From Desulfobulbus sp. (lineage in GTDB: Bacteria > Desulfobacterota > Desulfobulbia > Desulfobulbales > Desulfobulbaceae), in contig JAITGO010000002.1 of the NCBI GenBank assembly GCA_031280615.1, forward strand, positions 124,001 through 188,000: a stretch of DNA of 64,000 bases, written 5' to 3'. Shown here in pieces: positions 27,275 through 36,490 of the stretch (within the stretch, counting starts at the first letter, position 1; each line of letters starts with the position of its first letter). The notes beneath the pieces were generated by a model. It saw nothing but the letters and a program-made list of their open reading frames with translations. It did not search any database and was not told the DNA's origin. Made by a program: the position numbers and the translations under genes.

Positions 27275-29032
27275 ATGACCATTGCCAACGAGATCCTCGC
27301 CATCAGCGCCGACTGCATTGTCACCGGAAACCATGAGCAAAGCCGTTATTTCGAGGCGATCAAACGTCTGGTCGCGGGCCGGAACGCGGCGGCCTCACCT
27401 GCGGACCGCCAACAGTGGCAGGCCGGCATCGACCGCATCTACCGGCTGGTGGAGGACGAGATCCGCACCCGGACCGGCAAGCCGGGCAAGGCGATCGCCT
27501 TCGGTACCTCGGGCTGGCGGGGCACCTTGGGCAAGGATTTGTTCGCACGCTCGGTGGCGGTGGTCACCGCCGCCATCCTCGGCATGTACCGGGAGGCGGC
27601 CGGCAACCAGGCGCTGCGGCAAGCCCTGGGCGTGGCGGATTTCGCCGAGATGCGGCAACGCGGCTGCGTGGTCGGCTTTGACAACCGTTTTGGCGGCCCC
27701 CTGCTGGCCAGGGCGGCGGTGGCCGTGCTCCGGGCCAACGGCGTAAAGATCCATTTCGCCGGCGAAGCTACCACCGGCGCGCTCTCGGCCTCGGTGCTCG
27801 TCCACCGGGCCGCCTTTTCCATCAACCTCACCCCCAGCCACAATCCCCTGGAATACGGCGGTTTCAAGTACAACGCCGCCGATGCCGGCCCGGCCGCGCC
27901 GATCCTCACCGACACCATCACCCGCCTGGCCGGGGAATACATGGAATCGGGCGCCGCGGACCTCATTCCGGCACAACTCGACCTCGATACGCCGCCGGAA
28001 ACCCTGCCGGAGGTCGAGCGCGAAGACGCCCTGGCCAGCTGGCAGCAACTGGTCCGCGCCAACGCAGGTCTCCACGGTATCGATTACGACCGCTTGCTGG
28101 CCGACCTGGCGCGCAACGACAAGGTCGTCGTCTGCGTCGACGCGGTCCACGGGGCCGCCCGCGGTTATCTCGGCCGCCTGCTGAACGATCCCCCGGCCGG
28201 AAGGCTGGTGCTGCTCCGGGCCGATGCCGATCCCACCTTCGGCGGGATTGCGCCGGAACCCTCCTCGGCCAACATGCAACCGGTACTGGCAACGCTGGCG
28301 GCCCGGCCCGAACCGCTCAAACTCGGGGCGATCATCGATCCCGACGGCGACCGCATCCGCTTCACCGACGGTGTGGTCGAGATTTCGATGAACCAGTTCG
28401 GGGCGATGGCCTACCATTTCCTCCACGAGATCAAGGGGAAGCGGGGCATGGTCGCCAAGACCGTGGCCTCGAGCAACCTGGCCAATGCCCTGGCGGTCCA
28501 GCTGGGCGAGGAGGTCTTCGAACCCAAAGTCGGCTTCAAGGAATTCAAGCCGGTGATCGACAAGGCGCTGGTTTTTTTCGAGGAATCGGACGGCATTTCC
28601 GTCATCGGCCACACCCCGGAAAAAGACGCCTTCATCGGCCTGATCCTGGCGATCGACATGACCCTTTCCCTGAACAAGCCGCTGGGCCAGTACCTTACCG
28701 AAATCGAGGACCGGTTCGGCCACTACTATCCCGACCGCGACGGGGTCACCGTTTCCCAGCAGGGCGAAACCCTGCTCCGCAGCCTGGACCGATTGCAGGC
28801 CTACGGTCCCGGTAGCGAGGTCCGGGTCGGCGAGGGAATGCGGACCATCACCGAGGTGATCGATATCGACGGCCGGAAGATGATTTTAAACGACGGTTCC
28901 TGGATCATGATCCGCCCTTCGGGCACCGAGCCCAAGGTCCGTTTCTACGTCGAGGCCAGAAGTCCGGAAGAAACCGCCCTGCTGGTAAAAAGTGCCAAAT
29001 CGATGCTTGCCGAAATAGGACTCTTGCCCTAA
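27275..29032 (+). CDS. Phosphoglucomutase / phosphomannomutase family phosphohexomutase
   Basis: A 585-residue alpha-D-phosphohexomutase interconverting hexose 1- and 6-phosphates, feeding glycogen or nucleotide-sugar synthesis. All four family loops are visible: substrate-positioning FGTSGWRGTLG near 78, the phosphoserine loop LTPSHNP near 190 (Ser is phosphorylated), the Mg site DPDGDRIR near 360, and the C-terminal phosphate loop RPSGTEPKVRFY near 550. It matches the longer phosphoglucomutase subgroup, but glucose versus mannose specificity cannot be read from sequence. The ATG at 27275 has GGAG 6 nt upstream; an ATG 7 codons earlier lacks one. Confidence 0.88.
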   Translation: MTIANEILAISADCIVTGNHEQSRYFEAIKRLVAGRNAAASPADRQQWQAGIDRIYRLVEDEIRTRTGKPGKAIAFGTSGWRGTLGKDLFARSVAVVTAAILGMYREAAGNQALRQALGVADFAEMRQRGCVVGFDNRFGGPLLARAAVAVLRANGVKIHFAGEATTGALSASVLVHRAAFSINLTPSHNPLEYGGFKYNAADAGPAAPILTDTITRLAGEYMESGAADLIPAQLDLDTPPETLPEVEREDALASWQQLVRANAGLHGIDYDRLLADLARNDKVVVCVDAVHGAARGYLGRLLNDPPAGRLVLLRADADPTFGGIAPEPSSANMQPVLATLAARPEPLKLGAIIDPDGDRIRFTDGVVEISMNQFGAMAYHFLHEIKGKRGMVAKTVASSNLANALAVQLGEEVFEPKVGFKEFKPVIDKALVFFEESDGISVIGHTPEKDAFIGLILAIDMTLSLNKPLGQYLTEIEDRFGHYYPDRDGVTVSQQGETLLRSLDRLQAYGPGSEVRVGEGMRTITEVIDIDGRKMILNDGSWIMIRPSGTEPKVRFYVEARSPEETALLVKSAKSMLAEIGLLP

Positions 29033-29113
29033 TGTAGCAGGGGGTTCCCTCCCTGTTCCTTCGAACAACAAGGGATTTGCACGCATCAACAACCATCACT
29101 ACCGAGAATTGTC

Positions 29114-29950
29114 ATGTGGGAATATACCGATAAAGTGCAGGATCATTTCATCAACCCCAGAAATGTCGGCGAAATCGAGAATGCCGACGGTGTGGGCAAC
29201 GTCGGCTCCATTGCCTGCGGCGACGCCCTGCGCCTGACCATCAGGGTGGATGAAAACCAGGTGATCACCGACGCCAAGTTCAAAACCTTCGGCTGCGCCT
29301 CGGCCATCGCCTCTTCCTCGATGCTCACCGAAATGCTCAAGGGCATGAAGCTGGAAGATGCCAAGAAACTGACCAACGACGACATCGCCAAGGCGCTGGG
29401 CGGCCTGCCCAAGGAAAAGATGCACTGCTCGGTCATGGGCCGCGAGGCCCTGGAGGCGGCCATCGCCGACTATACCGGCGCCATTCTGCCCATGGCGCAG
29501 GGCGAGGTGGTCTGCGAATGCTTCGGCGTCACCGATCTGGAAATCATCCGGGCGATCCGGGAGAACGCGCTGACCTCGGTGGAGGATATCACCCATTTCA
29601 CCAAGGCCGGCGGCGGCTGCGGCAAATGCGAGGGCAAGCTGCGGGCCTTGCTGGCCGAGACGGTCGAAGGCGCGGCCGGCGAGCCAACCGGCGCGCCCAA
29701 AAAGAAGCGCATGACCACTCTGGAGAAAATCAAGAGGATTGAAGAGGTGATCGAACGGGAGATCAAGCCCACCCTGAAAAAGGACGGCGGCGACATCCAA
29801 CTGGTCGACGTGGACGGCGATTTCGTCACCGTGTCGTTGCGGGGGGCCTGCGCCAACTGTTATTCTTCGCGGACGACCCTGAAGGAATACGTGGAAAGGA
29901 AATTGCGCGAACAGGTTCTGGAGAGCCTGATCGTCGAGGAGGACAAGTAA
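29114..29950 (+). CDS. nifU: Fe-S cluster assembly scaffold NifU
   Basis: A 278-residue three-domain NifU. The N-terminal IscU-like domain (1-125) has cysteines in GSIACGDALRL, FGCASAIASSS and MHCSVMG. The central [2Fe-2S] BFD-like domain (about 132-180) has CECFGVTDLEI and GGCGKCEG. The C-terminal Nfu domain (about 200-278) has the CANC pair in LRGACANCYSS. It assembles Fe-S clusters using sulfur from the adjacent cysteine desulfurase. No nitrogenase genes are in the window, so general Fe-S assembly in an anaerobe is more likely than a nif-dedicated role. Its TAA overlaps the nifS ATG (TAATG). Confidence 0.95.
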   Translation: MWEYTDKVQDHFINPRNVGEIENADGVGNVGSIACGDALRLTIRVDENQVITDAKFKTFGCASAIASSSMLTEMLKGMKLEDAKKLTNDDIAKALGGLPKEKMHCSVMGREALEAAIADYTGAILPMAQGEVVCECFGVTDLEIIRAIRENALTSVEDITHFTKAGGGCGKCEGKLRALLAETVEGAAGEPTGAPKKKRMTTLEKIKRIEEVIEREIKPTLKKDGGDIQLVDVDGDFVTVSLRGACANCYSSRTTLKEYVERKLREQVLESLIVEEDK

Positions 29951-31134
29951 TGGCTGTGCTACCCGACCAGGTCATCTACATGGACAATAACGCCACCACC
30001 CGGATCGCGCCCGAGGTGGTGGATGCCATGATGCCCTATCTGACCCAGTTCTACGGCAATCCCTCGTCCATGTACACCTTCGGCGGCCAGGTCGGCCAGG
30101 CGCTCAACAAGGCCCGGCAGGAAATCGCCGACCTGCTCGGTGCCGAGCCCGGCGAAATCGTGTTCACCAGCTGCGGCACCGAGAGCGACTCCACCGCCAT
30201 TCTCTCCGCCCTCCAGACCAATCCCGGCAAGAACCACCTGGTGACCACCAAGGTGGAGCATCCGGCGGTCAAGAACCTGTGCGACAATCTCGAGAGTTTC
30301 ACCGGCCGCAAACACCACGTCACCCGCCTGCCGGTCGCCGCCGACGGCACCCTGGACCTGCAGCGGTTCAAGGAGAGCCTCACCGACGACACCGCCATTG
30401 TCAGCGTGATGTGGGCCAACAACGAGACCGGGGTGCTTTTTCCGGTGGAGGAGATGGCGGAGATCGCCCGGGAATGCGGCATCCTCTTCCATACCGACGC
30501 GGTGCAGGCGGTGGGCAAGATCCCGATCAAACTCAGGGAAACGGCCATCGATTTCCTCTCCCTTTCCGGCCACAAGCTCCATGCCCCCAAGGGGGTGGGC
30601 GTACTCTATGTCCGCAAGGGCACGCCCTACATTCCGTTCATGAACGGCGGCCACCAGGAGCACGGACGCCGGGGCGGCACCGAAAACGTCGCCTCGATCG
30701 TCGGCCTGGGCCGGGCCTGCGCCCTGGCGGCCGAAAAGATGGCGGAGGAAAACACCAGGGTGCGGGCGCTGCGGGACAAGCTCGAACGGGGGCTGCTGGG
30801 CACGATTCCCAAATCGCTGCTCAACGGCCACCCCAGCCAGCGCCTGCCCAACACCGCCAACATCAGTTTCGAGTATGTCGAGGGCGAGGCCATTTTACTA
30901 CACATGAACCAGCACAACATCTGCGCCTCCTCCGGTTCGGCCTGCACCTCCGGCTCCCTGGAACCCTCCCATGTCCTCCGGGCCATGGGCGTGCCGTTCA
31001 CCGCGGCGCACGGCTCGATCCGGTTCAGCCTCTCCATCTACAATACCGAACAGGAAGTCGATTTCGTCTTGGCGACCCTGCCCGGCATCATCGCCAAGCT
31101 GCGCACCCTGTCCCCTTTCTGGGAGGACAAATAA
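29950..31134 (+). CDS. nifS: Cysteine desulfurase NifS
   Basis: A 394-residue PLP-dependent enzyme that takes sulfur from cysteine and hands it to NifU. It begins VIYMDNNATTRIAPEVVDAM as is usual in the NifS/IscS class. The PLP lysine is in SLSGHKLHAPKG near residue 205, and the catalytic cysteine loop is SSGSACTSGSLEPSHVL near 330. The ATG shares one base with the nifU stop, a translationally coupled pair. A strong terminator follows at 31149. Confidence 0.95.
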   Translation: MAVLPDQVIYMDNNATTRIAPEVVDAMMPYLTQFYGNPSSMYTFGGQVGQALNKARQEIADLLGAEPGEIVFTSCGTESDSTAILSALQTNPGKNHLVTTKVEHPAVKNLCDNLESFTGRKHHVTRLPVAADGTLDLQRFKESLTDDTAIVSVMWANNETGVLFPVEEMAEIARECGILFHTDAVQAVGKIPIKLRETAIDFLSLSGHKLHAPKGVGVLYVRKGTPYIPFMNGGHQEHGRRGGTENVASIVGLGRACALAAEKMAEENTRVRALRDKLERGLLGTIPKSLLNGHPSQRLPNTANISFEYVEGEAILLHMNQHNICASSGSACTSGSLEPSHVLRAMGVPFTAAHGSIRFSLSIYNTEQEVDFVLATLPGIIAKLRTLSPFWEDK

Positions 31135-31148
31135 CACACCGTTTCCAA

Positions 31149-31182
31149 GCGCCGCCGCGTTCCGGCCGGCGGCGCCTTTTTC
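31149..31182 (+). terminator. Rho-independent terminator after nifUS
   Basis: An 8-bp GC stem GCGCCGCC/GGCGGCGC with an 11-nt loop is followed by CTTTTT, 15 nt after the nifS stop. It separates nifUS from thyX. Confidence 0.8.
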
Positions 31183-31206
31183 CACCCCCATTGCCATCGA
31201 GCCGCC

Positions 31207-32142
31207 ATGCGTATTATTGCACCAAGCTTCGCCATCCTTGATGAACTTGACCGGCAGTCCCTCCCGGTCCGCATCGAATACTGCGGCCGGATCTGCTATA
31301 AAAGCGAGGAGCGAATCGACAGCGACTCGGCCATCCCCTTTGTCAAAAAGATGGCGACCAACGGCCACAACTCCGTGTTGGAGATGGGGGTGGTCACGCT
31401 GGTCGCCACCTGTGCCACCCCGGAACCGATCCAGGCCCTTTTTTTCCGCCAGCCGAAATTCCTGCACATCGACTGGCTACGGGACGATCAACTCCTGATC
31501 ACCGGCTCCATTCGCGCCTTTCGCGAGATGCGGCTCTTCCATCCCGGTGACGATATCTGCCGGGCCATTGCCCAATTTCTTGGCCACCGCCACCCCTATT
31601 TTTTCGAGGCGCCGGCAAGACCCGGGGATGAGGCGGCGGCCACGGGCGTGCGCATCGACAAGCTGGAGCTCGCCGAGGTGGAGCGGCTTGCCCCTGCGCT
31701 CTGCGCCCGGCATCGATTCCTGGCAATCAAATTCATCGTCAACCGCGCGGTCACCCACGAACTGGTCCGCCACCGCCCCTGCTCGTTTCTCCAAGAAAGC
31801 CAGCGCTACTGCCGCTATTCCGCCGACAAGTTCGGCAATGAAGTCACCTTCATCAAACCGGTATTTTTTGCGGAAGACAGCGAGGAATTCACGATGTGGC
31901 GGCAGGCGATGGAAGCCATGGAAGCGCAGTATCTCCGACTGTTACAGACCTCCTCGCCGCAAGCGGCCCGGACCGTGCTGCCCAACTCTTGCAAGACCGA
32001 GATTATCGTCTACGCCAATCTTGGCGAGTGGAAGCACATTTGCGCCCTCCGCACTCCGCCCGCGGCCGAGCCGTCGATGCGCGAGGTCATGATTCCCCTG
32101 GCCCGGGAATTGGAGCGCCGCTACCCGGCCATATTTTCTTGA
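31207..32142 (+). CDS. thyX: Flavin-dependent thymidylate synthase ThyX
   Basis: A 311-residue FAD-dependent enzyme making dTMP from dUMP with methylenetetrahydrofolate and NAD(P)H. The ThyX motif RHR-x7-S is present as RHRPCSFLQES near residue 180, followed by QRYCRYS. GHNSVLEMGVVT near 58 and LPNSCKTEIIVYANLGEW near 255 are also typical. It is longer than the usual 210-250 aa, with extra sequence before the core motif (about 115-165). No ribosome site is obvious before ATG 31207, which lies 24 nt past the nifUS terminator. Confidence 0.93.
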   Translation: MRIIAPSFAILDELDRQSLPVRIEYCGRICYKSEERIDSDSAIPFVKKMATNGHNSVLEMGVVTLVATCATPEPIQALFFRQPKFLHIDWLRDDQLLITGSIRAFREMRLFHPGDDICRAIAQFLGHRHPYFFEAPARPGDEAAATGVRIDKLELAEVERLAPALCARHRFLAIKFIVNRAVTHELVRHRPCSFLQESQRYCRYSADKFGNEVTFIKPVFFAEDSEEFTMWRQAMEAMEAQYLRLLQTSSPQAARTVLPNSCKTEIIVYANLGEWKHICALRTPPAAEPSMREVMIPLARELERRYPAIFS

Positions 32143-32245
32143 TCCGCAACGACGAGGGCAGGCCAGAGATGTCAGTGCCACTTTTTTGACTCAATCTCGT
32201 CGCCTTTCCTGCCCTCTGCTTCTTTTTTGAAAATATTTCTTCTTT

Positions 32246-32274
32246 TTGACTCATCCGTGCATGTATTGTACAAT
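32246..32274 (+). promoter_or_regulatory. Sigma70-type promoter upstream of the PilB-like ATPase
   Basis: TTGACT (32246-32251), a 17-bp spacer and TACAAT (32269-32274), 50 nt before the start codon and in an AT-rich stretch. One of the best promoter matches in the window. Confidence 0.7.
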
Positions 32275-32323
32275 GCTGAAAAAACATCACATTCCACTCC
32301 TATTGCAGGGATAAGACGCACCT

Positions 32324-34570
32324 ATGGCTCTCAAACCAGGACAATCCGCACCCGACGTCTCCAGAGGCTCGATGAAAAGGACGGTCAAGGATCAATCCGG
32401 CGCCGGCAGGCTCAAGATCGGCGAGCTGCTGAGCAAGGCCGGCTATATCACCTTGACCCAATTTGAAGAGGCCAAGACAACCCAGAGGAAAAGCGGGGAA
32501 CGGTTGGGCCGGATTCTGTTGGAAAACGGCGCCATCGAGCGGGATACCATCGCCAACTTCCTCAGCCGCATGCACAACTACACCCTGGTCTCGCTCGATC
32601 AGGAGGCGCCGAGCAAGGAAGCCCTGGAGCTCGTTCCCTACGAAACCGCCAAGCAGTTCATGTGCCTGCCCCTCAGGCTCGCCGGCAACACCCTCCAGGT
32701 GACCATGGCGGAGCCCACCGATACCAACGAGGTCGAACAGCTCCAGGACATTGTCCAGAAAAATCTCAATCTCTGCGTCTCGACCGCCCGGGACATCATC
32801 GACGGGTACAAAAAATTCTACCAGATCAGCGACGAGGAATATCAGAGCTTCTTCAAATTCGAACAAGAACACGAAGATGTGTCGGTCACCCAGGTGGACG
32901 ACTTCGGCGCCCTGGTGTCCGATGCGGCCGAGGATTTCGAATTCGACAGCGGCGGGATCGAGGAATCCAACTTCGAGCAATTTTCCGCTTCGGACGCACC
33001 CATCATCAAATTGGTGAACGGCATCCTGGTCAAGGCGGTACAGGAAGGGGTCAGCGACATCCACATCGAACCCTTCGAGAAGACCATGCAGGTCCGCTAC
33101 CGCAAGGACGGTTCGCTGTTCAAGTCGATGAACCTGCCGTTGACCATCAAAAACGCCATGGCCGCCCGCATGAAGATCCTGGCCGGCCTCAACATCACCG
33201 AACGGCGGGTGCCCCAAGACGGCCGCATCAAGATCCGCCTGGGCCGCAACCGGGCGGTCGACTTCCGCGTTTCCACCCTACCGCTCCTCCACGGCGAAGG
33301 CATCGTTCTCCGTATTCTGGACAAGGATTCCCTCAATGTCGACCTGACCAAACTCGGCTTCACCGTCGACACCTTCGCCGCCTTAAGGCGGTGTCTCGAA
33401 CGGCCGCAGGGGTTGCTGCTGGTCACCGGGCCGACCGGTTCCGGCAAGACCGTCACTCTCTACTCGGCCCTGAACTCGCTCAACAACGAGGACATCAAGA
33501 TCCTGACCGCGGAAGACCCGGTGGAATTCAACTTCAAGGGCATCAACCAGGTCAACGTCAACGCCGAGGTCGGCATGACCTTTGCCGCTGCCCTGAAGGC
33601 CTTTCTCCGCCAGGACCCGGACATCATCATGGTCGGCGAGATCCGCGATATCGAAACCGCGGAGATCGCGATGAAGGCGGCCATGACCGGCCACTTAGTA
33701 TTTTCCACCCTGCATACCAACGACGCGCCGGCCACGGTCAGCCGTATGGTCGATATCGGCATCCCGCCCTATGCCCTGGCCTCCTCGCTCACCATGGTCC
33801 TTGCCCAGCGTCTGGGACGGCGACTCTGCCAGAAGTGCAAGACCCCGGCCGAATATGACCGGCTGACACTGTTGAACGCCGGGTTCAAGGAGAGCGAACT
33901 GGCCGAACTCAAGTTGTTCAAGGCCAAAGGCTGTGCGGACTGCAATGGCCGCGGCTACAGGGGCCGGGTCGGCTTTTTCGAGCTTCTGGAAGTGACGGAG
34001 CCGGTGGCCCAGGCCATCCAGGCCGAGGTGTCCGAGGAGCAGCTGCGCAAGGTCGCGGTGCAGGAAGGCATGTTCACTCTCCGCGAGGCCGGTCTGCAGA
34101 AAGCCCGCGAAGGCGTCACCAGCCTGGAAGAAGTCTTGAAGCGGACCGTGGCCCACGAGGACAGTCTGCCCGCGTATCTGGTCAATCCCGATGTGGAAAA
34201 TTACGAAGACGGCGACGTGGTGATCCAGGAAGGTAACAAGGACAAGGACTTCTTCAAGCTGATCAGGGGCAAGGTGGCGGTGCTCCGCTCGGGCAAGAAG
34301 ATCGCGGAAATCAGCGAGCCGGGCGAATACTTCGGTGAGATGGCCGCCATTCTGGAAGAGCCGCGTTCGGCCTCGATCATCTCGGTGGGCCGGTGCAGCA
34401 TCAAGCGCTATCCCGGTGACAAACTGTCGGAATTGATCGAAAAGTACCCGGATGTCTCCAAGCATCTGTTCAAGACCCTGGTGGAACGGCTCCAGAAGAC
34501 CGACCGGATCGTAGTGCAGCTCGCCAGCGCCACCAAGGTCCGGCCGCCGCAGGTGGTGCGCCAGGCATGA
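32324..34570 (+). CDS. PilB/GspE-type secretion ATPase fused to a cyclic-nucleotide-binding domain
   Basis: A 748-residue cytoplasmic ATPase of the type IV pilus/T2SS extension class, not part of the gsp operon. The N-terminal MshEN-like domain (about 28-95) reads IGELLSKAGYIT...RLGRILLENGAIE. The core has Walker A GPTGSGKT (369-376), EDPVEF, Walker B IIMVGEIRD (434-442), HLVFSTLHTND, and zinc cysteines C502, C505, C537, C540. After residue ~610 comes a CRP-type cyclic-nucleotide-binding domain with phosphate-binding cassette GEYFGEMAAILEEPRSAS (667-684). Arg681-Ser682 match the cAMP-contacting pair of E. coli CRP. It overlaps the next gene by 4 bp (ATGA). The motor may respond to cNMP and, through MshEN, c-di-GMP (inference). 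Confidence 0.88.
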   Translation: MALKPGQSAPDVSRGSMKRTVKDQSGAGRLKIGELLSKAGYITLTQFEEAKTTQRKSGERLGRILLENGAIERDTIANFLSRMHNYTLVSLDQEAPSKEALELVPYETAKQFMCLPLRLAGNTLQVTMAEPTDTNEVEQLQDIVQKNLNLCVSTARDIIDGYKKFYQISDEEYQSFFKFEQEHEDVSVTQVDDFGALVSDAAEDFEFDSGGIEESNFEQFSASDAPIIKLVNGILVKAVQEGVSDIHIEPFEKTMQVRYRKDGSLFKSMNLPLTIKNAMAARMKILAGLNITERRVPQDGRIKIRLGRNRAVDFRVSTLPLLHGEGIVLRILDKDSLNVDLTKLGFTVDTFAALRRCLERPQGLLLVTGPTGSGKTVTLYSALNSLNNEDIKILTAEDPVEFNFKGINQVNVNAEVGMTFAAALKAFLRQDPDIIMVGEIRDIETAEIAMKAAMTGHLVFSTLHTNDAPATVSRMVDIGIPPYALASSLTMVLAQRLGRRLCQKCKTPAEYDRLTLLNAGFKESELAELKLFKAKGCADCNGRGYRGRVGFFELLEVTEPVAQAIQAEVSEEQLRKVAVQEGMFTLREAGLQKAREGVTSLEEVLKRTVAHEDSLPAYLVNPDVENYEDGDVVIQEGNKDKDFFKLIRGKVAVLRSGKKIAEISEPGEYFGEMAAILEEPRSASIISVGRCSIKRYPGDKLSELIEKYPDVSKHLFKTLVERLQKTDRIVVQLASATKVRPPQVVRQA

Positions 34571-35370
34571 ACAAGGTTTCCGTCTACATCATTGCCTACA
34601 ACGAGGCCGACAAGATCCAGGACGCCATCCGCTCGGTGCTCTGGGCCGACGAAATCGTGGTGGCCGATTCCTACAGCCAGGACAACACGGCCGCCCTGGC
34701 CGAGGAGATGGGCGCCCGGGTGGTACAGATTCCTTTCCAGGGATTCGGCGACCTGCGCAACCGAGCCATGGCGGCCTGTAGCCACGACTGGATTTTCTCG
34801 CTCGATTCCGACGAACGCTGCACCCCCGAGGCACGGGACGAGATCCTGGACTGCCTGCGCAACCCGCAGGCCGATGCCTATTATATTCCCCGCCGGAATT
34901 TCTTCATGGGCCGCTGGATCCGCTATTCCGGGTTCTATCCCGATTACCGCCAGCCCCAGCTCTTCAAGAAAGGCGCCCTGGTCTTCAAGGAGGACGATCC
35001 GGTCCACGAGGAATTCACCGTGGTCTCCGGACGGCCGGTGGGCTATCTGCACCATGCGATCTGGCAGTATCCCTTCAAGGGGCTGGGCGAGATCATGCAC
35101 AAGGCCAACAAATATTCCACCCTCGGCGCCGACAAGCTGGCCCTGGGCGGCCGCGGCAACTGCTCGTTGTGGACCGCCCTGGCCCACGGGGCTTGGTCGT
35201 TCTGCCACATGTATTTCCTCAAGCGAGGCATTCTCGACGGCTGGCCGGGATTCATCATCGCCCTGTACAACTTCGAGGGCACCTTCTACAAGTACGCCAA
35301 ATTCCACGAACTCCGCTCCCAGTGGAGTCCGCCGCCCTCGCCGCCGCTAGCGCGCATCACCAAGGAGTGA
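34567..35370 (+). CDS. GT2-family glycosyltransferase (WaaE/KdtX-like, LPS core)
   Basis: A 267-residue cytoplasmic-face GT-A glycosyltransferase. It starts VSVYIIAYNEADKIQDAI, typical of GT2, has DEIVVADSYSQDNTAALAEE, and the DxD-like metal site SLDSDERCT near residue 80. It then continues with YYIPRRNFFMGRWIRYSGFY, a pattern shared by the WaaE/KdtX group that adds glucose to LPS core heptose. Donor and acceptor are not determined. It is translationally coupled to the ATPase gene (ATGA overlap), although the two functions are not obviously linked. Its last 14 bp overlap the convergent GT9 gene. Confidence 0.85.
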   Translation: MNKVSVYIIAYNEADKIQDAIRSVLWADEIVVADSYSQDNTAALAEEMGARVVQIPFQGFGDLRNRAMAACSHDWIFSLDSDERCTPEARDEILDCLRNPQADAYYIPRRNFFMGRWIRYSGFYPDYRQPQLFKKGALVFKEDDPVHEEFTVVSGRPVGYLHHAIWQYPFKGLGEIMHKANKYSTLGADKLALGGRGNCSLWTALAHGAWSFCHMYFLKRGILDGWPGFIIALYNFEGTFYKYAKFHELRSQWSPPPSPPLARITKE

Positions 35371-36445
35371 TGGGCGCGATCAAGGCCATGGTCTTGTCGT
35401 AGACCATGTCGACGGTGATCCCTTCCATGCACCGTTGATGGCCGCAATCCCTTTTCCGACAGCAGAGACAGTCCAGCCCTTCCGCCCGGACCACCGCATT
35501 GTTCACGCCATACGGTCCCACCCGCTCGGGATGGGTGGGACCGAACACGGCCACCACCGGCGTACCCACCATGGCGGCGATGTGCATGGGTCCGGTATCG
35601 ACCCCGACATAGGCCGCCGCCGCCTTCATCAGGGCCACCGAGGCCATCAGGCTCAGGCGGCCGGCAGCGATGCTTGCTCCCCCCTGGGCCATACCGGCCC
35701 CGATGGGTTCGATGTGGGCGAGATCGCCGGGACTGCCGCCGAAGACCGCCCTGATCCCGGCTGTCTCCAGCCGGTCGCAGAGCGCGCTCCATCGCGCCGG
35801 AATCCAAAATTTCGATTGCCATCTTGCCGCCGGATTGATGTAGACGAAGCGCTGCCCCGGCGCGATTCCGGATGCCTTCAGGAATTCCGCGGCCTGCTGT
35901 TCGTCGGCCGGGCTCGTGGCCAGGTAAAAGTCCTCCTTTTGGGGCGCGCAGTCGAGAAAGTGGCAAAAGAGCAGATTTTTCTCCACCGCGTGCATCGAGC
36001 TGGAGGTCGCCTTGAGCAGGTGGTGCTGAAACAGGGGGTTCAACTCCCTGGCATCGCCAAACCCGATCCGCGTGCCATTGGGATTCATCAGGGCAAAAAG
36101 ACCGCTGCGGAAGGAAGCGTGGAGGTCGAGAATCAGGTCGTAGGGCTCTGCGCGAAAGCTGCGGCGCAGGTCGCGCAGGACAGCGGCCGTGGCCGAAAGG
36201 GCCCGGAAATAAACTGGCCAGCGGGCACCCGGCTCGCTGGTCGAGGGAATGTGGATGGGATGGATGCGCTCAATCGCCGGGTCACGTTCCAGGATCGCCT
36301 CCAGACCGCGCTCGACGATCCACCCGAGATGGCACTCGGGGAAGCATCGCTTGAGGGCATGGGCCACCGGCAGGGCATGGACAATATCGCCAAGCGAGCT
36401 CTGCTTGATGAACAGGATGCGTTTGCCGTCAAGTCGATTGTCCAT
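35357..36445 (-). CDS. GT9-family glycosyltransferase (heptosyltransferase-like)
   Basis: A 362-residue GT-B glycosyltransferase of the ADP-heptose:LPS heptosyltransferase family, acting on LPS inner core at the cytoplasmic face. It begins ILFIKQSSLGDIVHALPVAH, the standard GT9 start. FVYINPAARWQSKFWIPARW and VGVDTGPMHIAAMVGTPVVA are the family donor-binding stretches. A cysteine-rich end (LDCLCCRKRDCGHQRC) is common in deltaproteobacterial members. The ATG at 36445 follows GAGGAG. Specificity (heptosyltransferase I versus another) is uncertain. It is the last gene of the msbA-ligase-GT9 run. Confidence 0.85.
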   Translation of the reverse strand: MDNRLDGKRILFIKQSSLGDIVHALPVAHALKRCFPECHLGWIVERGLEAILERDPAIERIHPIHIPSTSEPGARWPVYFRALSATAAVLRDLRRSFRAEPYDLILDLHASFRSGLFALMNPNGTRIGFGDARELNPLFQHHLLKATSSSMHAVEKNLLFCHFLDCAPQKEDFYLATSPADEQQAAEFLKASGIAPGQRFVYINPAARWQSKFWIPARWSALCDRLETAGIRAVFGGSPGDLAHIEPIGAGMAQGGASIAAGRLSLMASVALMKAAAAYVGVDTGPMHIAAMVGTPVVAVFGPTHPERVGPYGVNNAVVRAEGLDCLCCRKRDCGHQRCMEGITVDMVYDKTMALIAPITPW

Positions 36446-36490
36446 GCGGTCTCCTCGGGACCGGTGGGCACACCGCCGCTCCCGCATCTC

